From positions 62,001 through 126,000 of the forward strand of contig OX030958.1 of assembly GCA_943735955.1 (NCBI GenBank): a stretch of 64,000 nucleotides of DNA, written 5' to 3'. The position numbers were made by a program, and so were the translations under genes. The first letter of the stretch is position 1. Every line of letters begins with the position of its first letter. This DNA is from Piscicola geometra (taxonomy: Eukaryota; Annelida; Clitellata; Hirudinida; Piscicolidae). The notes under the pieces were generated by a model, which had not been told where the DNA came from, did not search any database, and saw only the letters and a list, made by a program, of their open reading frames with translations. Below are positions 1 through 10,730 of this stretch, piece by piece.

Positions 1-270
1 AAGTGGTGCAAGGTGGTGCCAGGTGGTGCCAGGTGGTGCCAGGTGGTGCCAGGTGGTGCCAGGTGGTGCAAAGTGGTGCAAGGTGGTGCCAGGTGGTGCA
101 AGGTGGTGCCAGGTGGTGCCAGGTGGTGCAAAGTGGTGCAAAGTGGTGCCAGGTGGTGCAAAGTGGTGCAAAATGGTGCCAGGTGGTGCAAAGTGGTGCC
201 AGGTAGTGCAAGGTGGTGCCAGGTGGTGCAAAGTGGTGCAAAGTGGTGCCAGGTGGTGCCAGGTGGTGCA

Positions 271-3030
271 AGGTGGTGCCAGGTGGTGCAAAGTGGTGCC
301 AGGTGGTGCAAAGTGGTGCAAAGTGGTGCCAGGTGGTGCAAAGTGGTGCAAGGTGGTGCCAGGTGGTGCAAAGTGGTGCCAGGTGGTGCCAGGTGGTGCA
401 AAGTGGTGCAAAGTGGTGCCAGGTGTTGCAAGGTGGTGCCAGGTAGTGCCAGATGGTGCCAGGTGGTGCAAGGTGGTGCCAGGTGGTGCAAAGTGGTGCA
501 AAGTGGTGCCAGGTGGTGCAAAGTGGTGCAAAGTGGTGCCAGGTGGTGCAAAGTGGTGCAAGGTGGTGCCAGGTGGTGCAAAGTGGTGCAAGGTGGTGCC
601 AGGTGGTGCCAGGTGGTGCCAGGTGGTGCCAGGTGGTGCCAGGTGGTGCAAAGTGGTGCAAGGTGGTGCCAGGTGGTGCAAGGTGGTGCCAAATGGTGCC
701 AGGTGGTGCAAAGTGGTGCAAAGTGGTGCCAGGTGGTGCAAAGTGGTGCAAAATGGTGCCAGGTGGTGCAAAGTGGTGCCAGGTGGTGCAAGGTGGTGCC
801 AGGTGGTGCAAAGTGGTGCAAAGTGGTGCCAGGTGGTGCCAGGTGGTGCAAGGTGGTGCCAGGTGGTGCAAAGTGGTGCAAAGTGGTGCCAGGTGGTGCA
901 AAGTGGTGCAAGGTGGTGCCATGTGGTGCAAAGTGGTGCCAGGTGGTGCAAGGTGGTGCCAGATGGTGCCAGGTGGTGCAAAGTAGTGCAAGGTGGTGCC
1001 AGGTGGTGCAAAGTAGTGCCAAGTGGTGCCAGGTGGTGCAAAGTGGTGCAAAGTGGTGCCAGGTGGTGCAAGGTGGTGCCAGGTGGTGCCAGGTGGTGAC
1101 AGGTGGTGCAAGGTGGTGCCAGGTGGTGCAAAGTGGTGAAAAGTGGTGCCAGGTGGTGCAAAGTGGTGCAAGGTGGTGCCAGGTGGTGCAAAGTGGTGCC
1201 AGGTGGTGCCAGGTGGTGCCAGGTGGTGCAAGGTGGTGCCAGGTGGTGCAAAGTAGTGCAAAGTGGAGCCAGGTGGTGCAAAGTGGTGCAAAGTGGAGCC
1301 AGGTGGTGCAAAGTGGTGCAAAGTGGTGCCAGGTGGTGCAAAATGGTGCGAGGTGGTGCCAGGTGGTGCAAAGTGGTGCCAGGTGGTGCCAGGTGGTGCA
1401 AAGTGGTGCAAAGTGGTGCCAGGTGGTGCCAGGTGGTGCCAGGTGGTGCAAGGTGGTGCCAGGTGGTGCAAAGTAGTGCAAAGTGGAGCCAGGTGGTGCA
1501 AAGTGGTGCAAAGTGGAGCCAGGTGGTGCAAAGTGGTGCAAAGTGGTGCCAGGTGGTGCAAAATGGTGCAAGGTGGTGCCAGGTGGTGCAAAGTGGTGCC
1601 AGGTGGTGCCAGGTGGTGCAAAGTGGTGCAAAGTGGTGCCAGGTGGTGCGAGGTGGTGCCAGGTAGTACCAGATGGTGCCAGGTGGTGCAAGGTGGTGCC
1701 AGGTGGTGCAAAGTGGTGCAAAGTGGTGCCAGGTGGTGCAAAGTAGTGCCAAGTGGTGCCAGGTGGTGCAAAGTGGTGCAAAGTGGTGCCAGGTGGTGCA
1801 AGGTGGTGCCAGGTGGTGCCAAGTAGTGACAGGTGGTGCAAAGTGGTGCAAAGTGGTGCCAGGTGGTGCAAAGTGGTGCAAGGTGGTGCCAGGTGGTGCG
1901 AAGTGGTGCCAGGTGGTGCAAAGTGGTGCAAAGTGGTGCCAGGTGGTGCAAAGTGGTGCAAGGTGGTGCCAGGTGGTGCAAAGTGGTGCCAGGTGGTGCC
2001 AGGTGGTGCAAAGTGGTGCAAAGTGGTGCCAGGTGTTGCAAGGTGGTGCCAGGTAGTGCCAGATGGTGCCAGGTGGTGCAAGGTGGTGCCAGGTGGTGCA
2101 AAGTGGTGCAAAGTGGTGCCAGGTGGTGCAAAGTGGTGCAAAGTGGTGCCAGGTGGTGCAAAGTGGTGCAAGGTGGTGCCAGGTGGTGCAAAGTGGTGCA
2201 AGGTGGTGCCAGGTGGTGCCAGGTGGTGCCAGGTGGTGCCAGGTGGTGCCAGGTGGTGCAAAGTGGTGCAAGGTGGTGCCAGGTGGTGCAAGGTGGTGCC
2301 AGGTGGTGCCAGGTGGTGCAAAGTGGTGCAAAGTGGTGCCAGGTGGTGCAAAGTGGTGCAAAATGGTGCCAGGTGGTGCAAAGTGGTGCCAGGTAGTGCA
2401 AGGTGGTGCCAGGTGGTGCAAAGTGGTGCAAAGTGGTGCCAGGTGGTGCCAGGTGGTGCAAGGTGGTGCCAGGTGGTGCAAAGTGGTGCAAAGTGGTGCC
2501 AGGTGGTGCAAAGTGGTGCAAGGTGGTGCCATGTGGTGCAAAGTGGTGCCAGGTGGTGCAAGGTGGTGCCAGATGGTGCCAGGTGGTGCAAAGTAGTGCA
2601 AGGTGGTGCCAGGTGGTGCAAAGTAGTGCCAAGTGGTGCCAGGTGGTGCAAAGTGGTGCAAAGTGGTGCCAGGTGGTGCAAGGTGGTGCCAGGTGGTGCC
2701 AGGTGGTGACAGGTGGTGCAAGGTGGTGCCAGGTGGTGCAAAGTGGTGAAAAGTGGTGCCAGGTGGTGCAAAGTGGTGCAAGGTGGTGCCAGGTGGTGCA
2801 AAGTGGTGCCAGGTGGTGCCAGGTGGTGCCAGGTGGTGCAAGGTGGTGCCAGGTGGTGCAAAGTAGTGCAAAGTGGAGCCAGGTGTTGCAAAGTGGTGCA
2901 AAGTGGAGCCAGGTGGTGCAAAGTGGTGCAAAGTGGTGCCAGGTGGTGCAAAATGGTGCAAGGTGGTGCCAGGTGGTGCAAAGTGGTGCCAGGTGGTGCC
3001 AGGTGTTGCAAAGTGGTGCAAAGTGGTGCC
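271..3030 (+). repeat. Two copies of a 1.61-kb higher-order repeat
   Basis: Positions about 271-1420 recur at about 1881-3030, offset 1,610 bp. Shared marks include AGGTGTTGCA at 421 and 2031, AGGTGGTGAC at 1091 and 2701, AAGTGGTGAA at 1131 and 2741, and AAGTGGAGCC at 1261 and 2871. Upstream of about 271/1881 and downstream of 1420/3030 the match stops. The unit appears to be a 1,390-bp HOR lengthened by the 220-bp duplication at 1191-1640: the pair AGGTAGTACC-AGATGGTGCC at 1661 and 3051 is 1,390 bp apart. The second copy has private changes such as AGGTGTTGCA at 2881 and 3001. Positions 1-270 are the same satellite without a clear HOR partner here. Confidence 0.9.
1191..1640 (+). repeat. 220-bp tandem duplication (22 monomers)
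   Basis: Monomers 1191-1420 repeat at 1411-1640, including the AAGTAGTGCA-AAGTGGAGCC pair (1251 and 1471) and the AAATGG monomer (1341 and 1561). The only difference seen is the last base of that monomer, G at 1350 against A at 1570. The duplication lies inside one 1.61-kb HOR copy and is missing from the other, so it is the younger event. Confidence 0.9.
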
Positions 3031-3220
3031 AGGTGGTGCAAGGTGGTGCCAGGTAGTACCAGATGGTGCCAGGTGGTGCAAGGTGGTGCCAGGTGGTGCA
3101 AAGTGGTGCAAAGTGGTGCCAGGTGGTGCAAAGTGGTGCAAAGTGGTGCCAGGTGGTGCAAAGTGGTGCAAGGTGGTGCCAGGTGATGCAAAGTGGTGCA
3201 AGGTGGTGCCAGGTGGTGCC

Positions 3221-4540
3221 AGGTGGTGCCAGGTGGTGCAAGGTGGTGCCAGGTGGTGCAAAGTAGTGCAAAGTGGTGCCAGGTGGTGCAAGGTGGTGCC
3301 AGGTGGTGCCAGGTGGTGCAAAGTGGTGCAAAGTGGTGCCAGGTGGTGCAAGGTGGTGCCAGGTAGTGCCAGATGGTGCCAGGTGGTGCAAAGTGGTGCA
3401 AAGTGGTGCCAAGTGGTGCAAAGTGGTGCAAAGTGGTGCCAGGTGGTGCAAAGTGGTGCAAGGTGGTGCCAGGTGGTGCAAAGTGGTGCAAGGTGGTGCC
3501 AGGTGGTGCCAGGTGGTGCCAGGTGGTGCAAGGTGGTGCCAGGTGGTGCAAAGTAGTGCAAAGTGGTGCCAGGTGGTGCAAGGTGGTGCCAGGTGGTGCC
3601 AGGTGGTGCAAAGTGGTGCAAAGTGGTGCCATGTGGTGCAAGGTGGTGCCAGGTAGTGCCAGATGGTGCCAGGTGGTGCAAGATGGTGCCAGGTGGTGCA
3701 AAGTGGTGCAAAGTGGTGCAAAGTGGTGCCAAGTGGTGCAAAGTGGTGCAAAGTGGTGCCAGGTGGTGCAAAGTGGTGCAAAGTGGTGCCAGGTGGTGCA
3801 AAGTGGTGCAAAGTGGTGCCAGGTGGTGCAAAGTGGTGCAAGGTGGTGCCAGGTGGTGCAAAGTGGTGCAAAGTGGTGCCAGGTGGTGCAAAGTGGTGCA
3901 AAGTGGTGCCAGGTGGTGCAAAGTGGTGCAAGGTGGTGCCAGGTGGTGCAAAGTGGTGCAAGGTGGTGCCAGGTGGTGCCAGGTGGTGCCAGGTGGTGCC
4001 AGGTGGTGCCAGGTGGTGCAAAGTAGTGCAAAGTGGTGCCAGGTGGTGCAAGGTGGTGCCAGGTGGTGCAAGGTGGTGCCAGGTGGTGCAAAGTAGTGCA
4101 AAGTGGTGCCAGGTGGTGCAAGGTGGTGCCAGGTGGTGCCAGGTGGTGCAAAGTGGTGCAAAGTGGTGCCAGGTGGTGCAAGGTGGTGCCAGGTAGTGCC
4201 AGATGGTGCCAGGTGGTGCAAAGTGGTGCAAAGTGGTGCCAAGTGGTGCAAAGTGGTGCAAAGTGGTGCCAGGTGGTGCAAAGTGGTGCAAGGTGGTGCC
4301 AGGTGGTGCAAAGTGGTGCAAGGTGGTGCCAGGTGGTGCCAGGTGGTGCCAGGTGGTGCAAGGTGGTGCCAGGTGGTGCAAAGTAGTGCAAAGTGGTGCC
4401 AGGTGGTGCAAGGTGGTGCCAGGTGGTGCCAGGTGGTGCAAAGTGGTGCAAAGTGGTGCCATGTGGTGCAAGGTGGTGCCAGGTAGTGCCAGATGGTGCC
4501 AGGTGGTGCAAGATGGTGCCAGGTGGTGCAAAGTGGTGCA
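3221..4540 (+). repeat. 490-bp block repeated at 830-bp spacing
   Basis: 3221-3710 matches 4051-4540, ending where 3711 AAGTGGTGCA meets 4541 AAGTGGTGCC. Shared marks are AAGTAGTGCA (3261, 4091), AGGTAGTGCC-AGATGGTGCC (3361, 4191), the CAA-linked AAGTGGTGCA at 3411 and 4241, and ATGTGGTGCA (3631, 4461). The 340 bp between the copies (3711-4050) is ordinary array rich in CAG-AAA-AAA words, including a rare run of three AAA linkers near 3700-3730. Confidence 0.88.
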
Positions 4541-6770
4541 AAGTGGTGCCAGGTGGTGCAAAGTGGTGCAAAGTGGTGCCAGGTGGTGCCAGGTGGTGCA
4601 AGGTGGTGCCAGGTGGTGCAAAATAGTGCAAAGTGGTGCCAGGTGGTGCAAAGTGGTGCAAGGTGGTGCCAGGTGGTGCAAAGTGGTGCCAGGTGGTGCA
4701 AGGTAGTGCCAGGTGGTGCAAAGTGGTGCAAAGTGGTGCCAGGTGGTGCAAAGTGGTGCCAGGTAAGGCCAGGTGGTGCAAGGTGGTGCCAGGTGGTGCC
4801 AGGTGGTGCCAGGTGGTGCAAGGTGGTGCCAGGTGGTGCAAAGTGGTGCAAAGTGGTGCCAGGTGGTGCAAAGTGGTGCAAGGTGGTGCCAGGTGGTGCC
4901 AGGTGGTGCAAGGTGGTGCCAGGTGGTGCAAAGTAGTGCAAAGTGGAGCCAGGTGGTGCAAAGTGGTGCAAAGTGGAGCCAGGTGGTGCAAAGTGGTGCA
5001 AAGTGGTGCCAGGTGGTGCAAAGTGGTGCAAGGTGGTGCCAGGTGGTGCAAAGTGGTGCAAAGTGGTGCCAGGTGGTGCAAAGTGGTGCAAAGTGGTGCC
5101 AGGTGGTGCAAAGTGGTGCAAGGTGGTGCCAGGTGGTGCAAAGTGGTGCAAGGTGGTGCCAGGTGGTGCCAGGTGGTGCCAGGTGGTGCCAGGTGGTGCC
5201 AGGTGGTGCAAAGTAGTGCAAAGTGGTGCCAGGTGGTGCAAGGTGGTGCCAGGTGGTGCCAGGTGGTGCAAAGTGGTGCAAAGTGGTGCCAGGTGGTGCA
5301 AAGTGGTGCAAGGTGGTGCCAGGTGGTGCAAAGTGGTGCCAGGTGGTGCAAGGTGGTGCCAGGTGGTGCAAAGTGGTGCAAAGTGGTGCCAGGTGGTGCC
5401 AGGTGGTGCAAGGTGGTGCCAGGTGGTGCAAAGTGGTGCAAAGTGGTGCAAGGTGGTGCAAAGTGGTGCAAGGTGGTGCCAGGTGGTGCAAAGTGGTGCC
5501 AGGTGGTGCAAGGTGAGGCCAGATGGTGCCAGGTGGTGCAAAGTAGTGCAAGGTGGTGCCAGGGGGTGCAAAGTAGTGCCAAGTGGTGCCAGGTGGTGCA
5601 AAGTGGTGCAAAGTGGTGCCATGTGGTGCAAGGTGGTGCCAGGTAGTGCCAGATGGTGCCAGGTGGTGCAAGATGGTGCCAGGTGGTGCAAAGTGGTGCA
5701 AAGTGGTGCCAGGTGGTGCAAAGTGGTGCAAAGTGGTGCCAGGTGGTGCCAGGTGGTGCAAGGTGGTGCCAGGTGGTGCAAAATAGTGCAAAGTGGTGCC
5801 AGGTGGTGCAAAGTGGTGCAAGGTGGTGCCAGGTGGTGCAAAGTGGTGCCAGGTGGTGCAAGGTAGTGCCAGGTGGTGCAAAGTGGTGCAAAGTGGTGCC
5901 AGGTGGTGCAAAGTGGTGCCAGGTAAGGCCAGGTGGTGCAAGGTGGTGCCAGGTGGTGCCAGGTGGTGCCAGGTGGTGCAAGGTGGTGCCAGGTGGTGCA
6001 AAGTGGTGCAAAGTGGTGCCAGGTGGTGCAAAGTGGTGCAAGGTGGTGCCAGGTGGTGCCAGGTGGTGCCAGGTGGTGCAAGGTGGTGCCAGGTGGTGCA
6101 AAGTAGTGCAAAGTGGAGCCAGGTGGTGCAAAGTGGTGCAAAGTGGAGCCAGGTGGTGCAAAGTGGTGCAAAGTGGTGCCAGGTGGTGCAAAGTGGTGCA
6201 AGGTGGTGCCAGGTGGTGCAAAGTGGTGCAAAGTGGTGCCAGGTGGTGCAAAGTGGTGCAAAGTGGTGCCAGGTGGTGCAAAGTGGTGCAAGGTGGTGCC
6301 AGGTGGTGCAAAGTGGTGCAAGGTGGTGCCAGGTGGTGCCAGGTGGTGCCAGGTGGTGCAAAGTAGTGCAAAGTGGTGCCAGGTGGTGCAAGGTGGTGCC
6401 AGGTGGTGCCAGGTGGTGCAAAGTGGTGCAAAGTGGTGCCAGGTGGTGCAAAGTGGTGCAAGGTGGTGCCAGGTGGTGCAAAGTGGTGCCAGGTGGTGCA
6501 AGGTGGTGCCAGGTGGTGCAAAGTGGTGCAAAGTGGTGCCAGGTGGTGCCAGGTGGTGCAAGGTGGTGCCAGGTGGTGCAAAGTGGTGCAAAGTGGTGCA
6601 AGGTGGTGCAAAGTGGTGCAAGGTGGTGCCAGGTGGTGCAAAGTGGTGCCAGGTGGTGCAAGGTGAGGCCAGATGGTGCCAGGTGGTGCAAAGTAGTGCA
6701 AGGTGGTGCCAGGGGGTGCAAAGTAGTGCCAAGTGGTGCCAGGTGGTGCAAAGTGGTGCAAAGTGGTGCC
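4431..6770 (+). repeat. Tandem pair of a 1.15-1.17-kb higher-order repeat
   Basis: Copy 1 (4431-5620) and copy 2 (5591-6770) share ATGTGGTGCA (4461, 5621), AGGTAAGGCC (4761, 5921), AAGTGGAGCC (4941, 6111), AGGTGAGGCC (5511, 6661) and AGGGGGTGCA (5561, 6711). The offset moves 1160 to 1170 to 1150. Each step is a gain or loss of whole monomers inside a run of CAG-linked monomers (extra AGGTGGTGCC at 6061; five such monomers at 5151-5200 against three at 6321-6350). AGGTAAGGCC and AGGGGGTGCA are barcodes for this family. Confidence 0.9.
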
Positions 6771-9700
6771 AGGTGGTGCAAGGTGGTGCCAGGTGGTGCC
6801 AGGTGGTGACAGGTGGTGCAAGGTGGTGCCAGGTGGTGCAAAGTGGTGAAAAGTGGTGCCAGGTGGTGCAAAGTGGTGCAAGGTGGTGCCAGGTGGTGCA
6901 AAGTGGTGCCAGGTGGTGCCAGGTGGTGCCAGGTGGTGCAAGGTGGTGCCAGGTGGTGCAAAGTAGTGCAAAGTGGAGCCAGGTGGTGCAAAGTGGTGCA
7001 AAGTGGAGCCAGGTGGTGCAAAGTGGTGCAAAGTGGTGCCAGGTGGTGCAAAGTGGTGCAAGATGGTGCAAAATTGTGCAAAGTGGTGCCAGGTGGTGCC
7101 AGGTGGTGCAAAGTGGTGCAAAGTGGTGCCAGGTGGTGCCAGGTGGTGCAAGGTGGTGCCAGGTGGTGCCAAGTAGTGCCAGGTGGTGCCAGGTGGTGCA
7201 AAGTAGTGCAAAGTGGTGCCAGGTGGTGCAAAGTGGTGCAAGGTGGTGCCAGGTGGTGCAAAGTGGTGCAAGGTGGTGCCAGGTGGTGCCAGGTGGTGCC
7301 AGGTGGTGCAAGGTGGTGCCAGGTGGTGCAAAGTGGTGCAAAGTGGTGCCAGGTGGTGCAAAATGGTGCAAGGTGGTGCCAGGTGGTGCAAAGTGGTGCC
7401 AGGTGGTGCCAGGTGGTGCAAAGTGGTGCAAAGTGGTGCCAGGTGGTGCAAGGTGGTGCCAGGTAGTGCCAGATGGTGCCAGGTGGTGCAAGGTGGTGCC
7501 AGGTGGTGCCAGGTGGTGCCAGGTGGTGCAAGGTGGTGCCAGGTGGTGCAAAGTGGTGCAAAGTGGTGCCAGGTGGTGCAAGGTGGTGCCAGGTAGTGCC
7601 AGATGGTGCCAGGTGGTGCAAAGTGGTGCAAAGTGGTGCCAAGTGGTGCAAAGTGGTGCAAAGTGGTGCCAGGTGGTGCAAAGTGGTGCAAGGTGGTGCC
7701 AGGTGGTGCAAAGTGGTGCAAGGTGGTGCCAGGTGGTGCCAGGTGGTGCCAGGTGGTGCAAGGTGGTGCCAGGTGGTGCAAAGTAGTGCAAAGTGGTGCC
7801 AGGTGGTGCAAGGTGGTGCCAGGTGGTGCCAGGTGGTGCAAAGTGGTGCAAAGTGGTGCCATGTGGTGCAAGGTGGTGCCAGGTAGTGCCAGATGGTGCC
7901 AGGTGGTGCAAGATGGTGCCAGGTGGTGCAAAGTGGTGCAAAGTGGTGCCAGGTGGTGCAAAGTGGTGCAAAGTGGTGCCAGGTGGTGCCAGGTGGTGCA
8001 AGGTGGTGCCAGGTGGTGCAAAATAGTGCAAAGTGGTGCCAGGTGGTGCAAAGTGGTGCAAGGTGGTGCCAGGTGGTGCAAAGTGGTGCCAGGTGGTGCA
8101 AGGTAGTGCCAGGTGGTGCAAAGTGGTGCAAAGTGGTGCCAGGTGGTGCAAAGTGGTGCCAGGTAAGGCCAGGTGGTGCAAGGTGGTGCCAGGTGGTGCC
8201 AGGTGGTGCCAGGTGGTGCAAGGTGGTGCCAGGTGGTGCAAAGTGGTGCAAAGTGGTGCCAGGTGGTGCAAAGTGGTGCAAGGTGGTGCCAGGTGGTGCC
8301 AGGTGGTGCAAGGTGGTGCCAGGTGGTGCAAAGTAGTGCAAAGTGGAGCCAGGTGGTGCAAAGTGGTGCAAAGTGGAGCCAGGTGGTGCAAAGTGGTGCA
8401 AAGTGGTGCCAGGTGGTGCAAAGTGGTGCAAGGTGGTGCCAGGTGGTGCAAAGTGGTGCAAAGTGGTGCCAGGTGGTGCAAAGTGGTGCAAAGTGGTGCC
8501 AGGTGGTGCAAAGTGGTGCAAGGTGGTGCCAGGTGGTGCAAAGTGGTGCAAGGTGGTGCCAGGTGGTGCCAGGTGGTGCCAGGTGGTGCAAAGTAGTGCA
8601 AAGTGGTGCCAGGTGGTGCAAGGTGGTGCCAGGTGGTGCCAGGTGGTGCAAAGTGGTGCAAAGTGGTGCCAGGTGGTGCAAAGTGGTGCAAGGTGGTGCC
8701 AGGTGGTGCAAAGTGGTGCCAGGTGGTGCAAGGTGGTGCCAGGTGGTGCAAAGTGGTGCAAAGTGGTGCCAGGTGGTGCCAGGTGGTGCAAGGTGGTGCC
8801 AGGTGGTGCAAAGTGGTGCAAAGTGGTGCAAGGTGGTGCAAAGTGGTGCAAGGTGGTGCCAGGTGGTGCAAAGTGGTGCCAGGTGGTGCAAGGTGAGGCC
8901 AGATGGTGCCAGGTGGTGCAAAGTAGTGCAAGGTGGTGCCAGGGGGTGCAAAGTAGTGCCAAGTGGTGCCAGGTGGTGCAAAGTGGTGCAAAGTGGTGCC
9001 AGGTGGTGCAAGGTGGTGCCAGGTGGTGCCAGGTGGTGACAGGTGGTGCAAGGTGGTGCCAGGTGGTGCGAAGTGGTGAAAAGTGGTGCCAGGTGGTGCA
9101 AAGTGGTGCAAGGTGGTGCCAGGTGGTGCAAAGTGGTGCCAGGTGGTGCCAGGTGGTGCCAGGTGGTGCAAGGTGGTGCCAGGTGGTGCAAAGTAGTGCA
9201 AAGTGGAGCCAGGTGGTGCAAAGTGGTGCAAAGTGGAGCCAGGTGGTGCAAAGTGGTGCAAAGTGGTGCCAGGTGGTGCAAAGTGGTGCAAGGTGGTGCA
9301 AAATTGTGCAAAGTGGTGCCAGGTGGTGCCAGGTGGTGCAAAGTGGTGCAAAGTGGTGCCAGGTGGTGCCAGGTGGTGCAAGGTGGTGCCAGGTGGTGCC
9401 AAGTAGTGCCAGGTGGTGCCAGGTGGTGCAAAGTAGTGCAAAGTGGTGCCAGGTGGTGCAAAGTGGTGCAAGGTGGTGCCAGGTGGTGCAAAGTGGTGCA
9501 AGGTGGTGCCAGGTGGTGCCAGGTGGTGCCAGGTGGTGCAAGGTGGTGCCAGGTGGTGCAAAGTGGTGCAAAGTGGTGCCAGGTGGTGCAAAATGGTGCA
9601 AGGTGGTGCCAGGTGGTGCAAAGTGGTGCCAGGTGGTGCCAGGTGGTGCAAAGTGGTGCAAAGTGGTGCCAGGTGGTGCAAGGTGGTGCCAGGTAGTGCC

Positions 9701-9810
9701 AGATGGTGCCAGGTGGTGCAAGGTGGTGCCAGGTGGTGCCAGGTGGTGCCAGGTGGTGCAAGGTGGTGCCAGGTGGTGCAAAGTGGTGCAAAGTGGTGCC
9801 AGGTGGTGCA
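5591..9810 (+). repeat. 2-kb segment duplicated at 2.23-2.24-kb offset
   Basis: 5591-7580 recurs at 7831-9810, with offset 2,240 up to about 6060 and 2,230 after it (one CAG monomer fewer in the second copy). Shared marks: AGGTAAGGCC at 5921 and 8161, AGGTGAGGCC at 6661 and 8891, AGGGGGTGCA at 6711 and 8941, AAATTGTGCA at 7071 and 9301. Private differences include AGATGGTGCA at 7061 against AGGTGGTGCA at 9291, and the CpG-containing AGGTGGTGCG at 9061. The 250 bp between the copies (7581-7830) resembles the 490-bp block at 3.2-4.5 kb (AGGTAGTGCC-AGATGGTGCC at 7591). Confidence 0.88.
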
Positions 9811-10730
9811 AAGTGGTGCAAGGTGGTGCCAGGTGGTGCCAGGTGGTGCCAGGTGGTGCAAGGTGGTGCCAGGTGGTGCAAAGTGGTGCAAAGTGGAGCC
9901 AGGTGGTGCAAGGTGGTGCAAGGTGGTGCCAGGTGGTGCAAAGTGGTGCCAGGTGGTGCCAGGTGGTGCCAGGTGGTGCAAGGTGGTGCCAGGTGGTGCA
10001 AAGTAGTGCAAAGTGGAGCCAGGTGGTGCAAAGTGGTGCAAAGTGGAGCCAGGTGGTGCAAAGTGGTGCAAAGTGGTGCCAGGTGGTGCAAAGTGGTGCA
10101 AGGTGGTGCCAGGTGGTGCAAAGTGGTGCAAAGTGGTGCCAGGTGGTGCCAGGTGGTGCAAAGTGGTGCAAAGTGGTGCCAGGTGGTGCCAGGTGGTGCA
10201 AGGTGGTGCCAGGTGGTGCCAAGTAGTGCCAGGTGGTGCCAGGTGGTGCAAAGTAGTGCAAAGTGGTGCCAGGTGGTGCAAAGTGGTGCAAGGTGGTGCC
10301 AGGTGGTGCAAAGTGGTGCAAGGTGGTGCCAGGTGGTGCCAGGTGGTGCCAGGTGGTGCAAGGTGGTGCCAGGTGGTGCAAAGTGGTGCAAAGTGGTGCC
10401 AGGTGGTGCAAAATGGTGCAAGGTGGTGCCAGGTGGTGCAAAGTGGTGCCAGGTGGTGCCAGGTGGTGCAAAGTGGTGCAAAGTGGTGCCAGGTGGTGCA
10501 AGGTGGTGCCAGGTAGTGCCAGATGGTGCCAGGTGGTGCAAGGTGGTGCCAGGTGGTGCCAGGTGGTGCCAGGTGGTGCAAGGTGGTGCCAGGTGGTGCA
10601 AAGTGGTGCAAAGTGGTGCCAGGTGGTGCAAAGTGGTGCAAGGTGGTGCCAGGTGGTGCCAGGTGGTGCCAGGTGGTGCAAGGTGGTGCCAGGTGGTGCA
10701 AAGTGGTGCAAAGTGGAGCCAGGTGGTGCA
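9291..10730 (+). repeat. 620-bp block repeated at 820-bp offset
   Basis: 9291-9910 matches 10111-10730. Shared marks are AAGTAGTGCC (9401, 10221), AAGTAGTGCA (9431, 10251), AAATGGTGCA (9591, 10411), AGGTAGTGCC-AGATGGTGCC (9691, 10511) and AAGTGGAGCC (9891, 10711). AAATTGTGCA at 9301 is AAGTGGTGCA at 10121. This block links the 2.23-kb family to the 1.36-kb family that follows. Confidence 0.85.

Noticed and set aside
911..920. RUNX-like TGTGGT site in ATGTGGTGCA (also 2531, 3631, 4461, 5621, 7861)
   Set aside because: Single-base variant spread by HOR copying; no regulatory context or nearby gene.
13..1476. Plus-strand open frames of 60-630 codons throughout, reading V-V-(Q/P)-(S/G)-G-A-(R/K)-W-C-(K/Q)
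   Set aside because: All three frames read the same decapeptide because the repeat is 10 bp. Frames end wherever GTAGTG, GTGATG or GTGA(C/A) variants fall, and HOR copies reproduce them. No start context, unique domain, promoter or codon signature.
4761..4770. CAG-GTAAGG and AAG-GTGAGG (5511, 6661, 8891) resemble strong 5' splice donors
   Set aside because: The plus strand has no polypyrimidine tracts or acceptor sites and no exon-like sequence. These are point variants of the monomer repeated through HOR copies.
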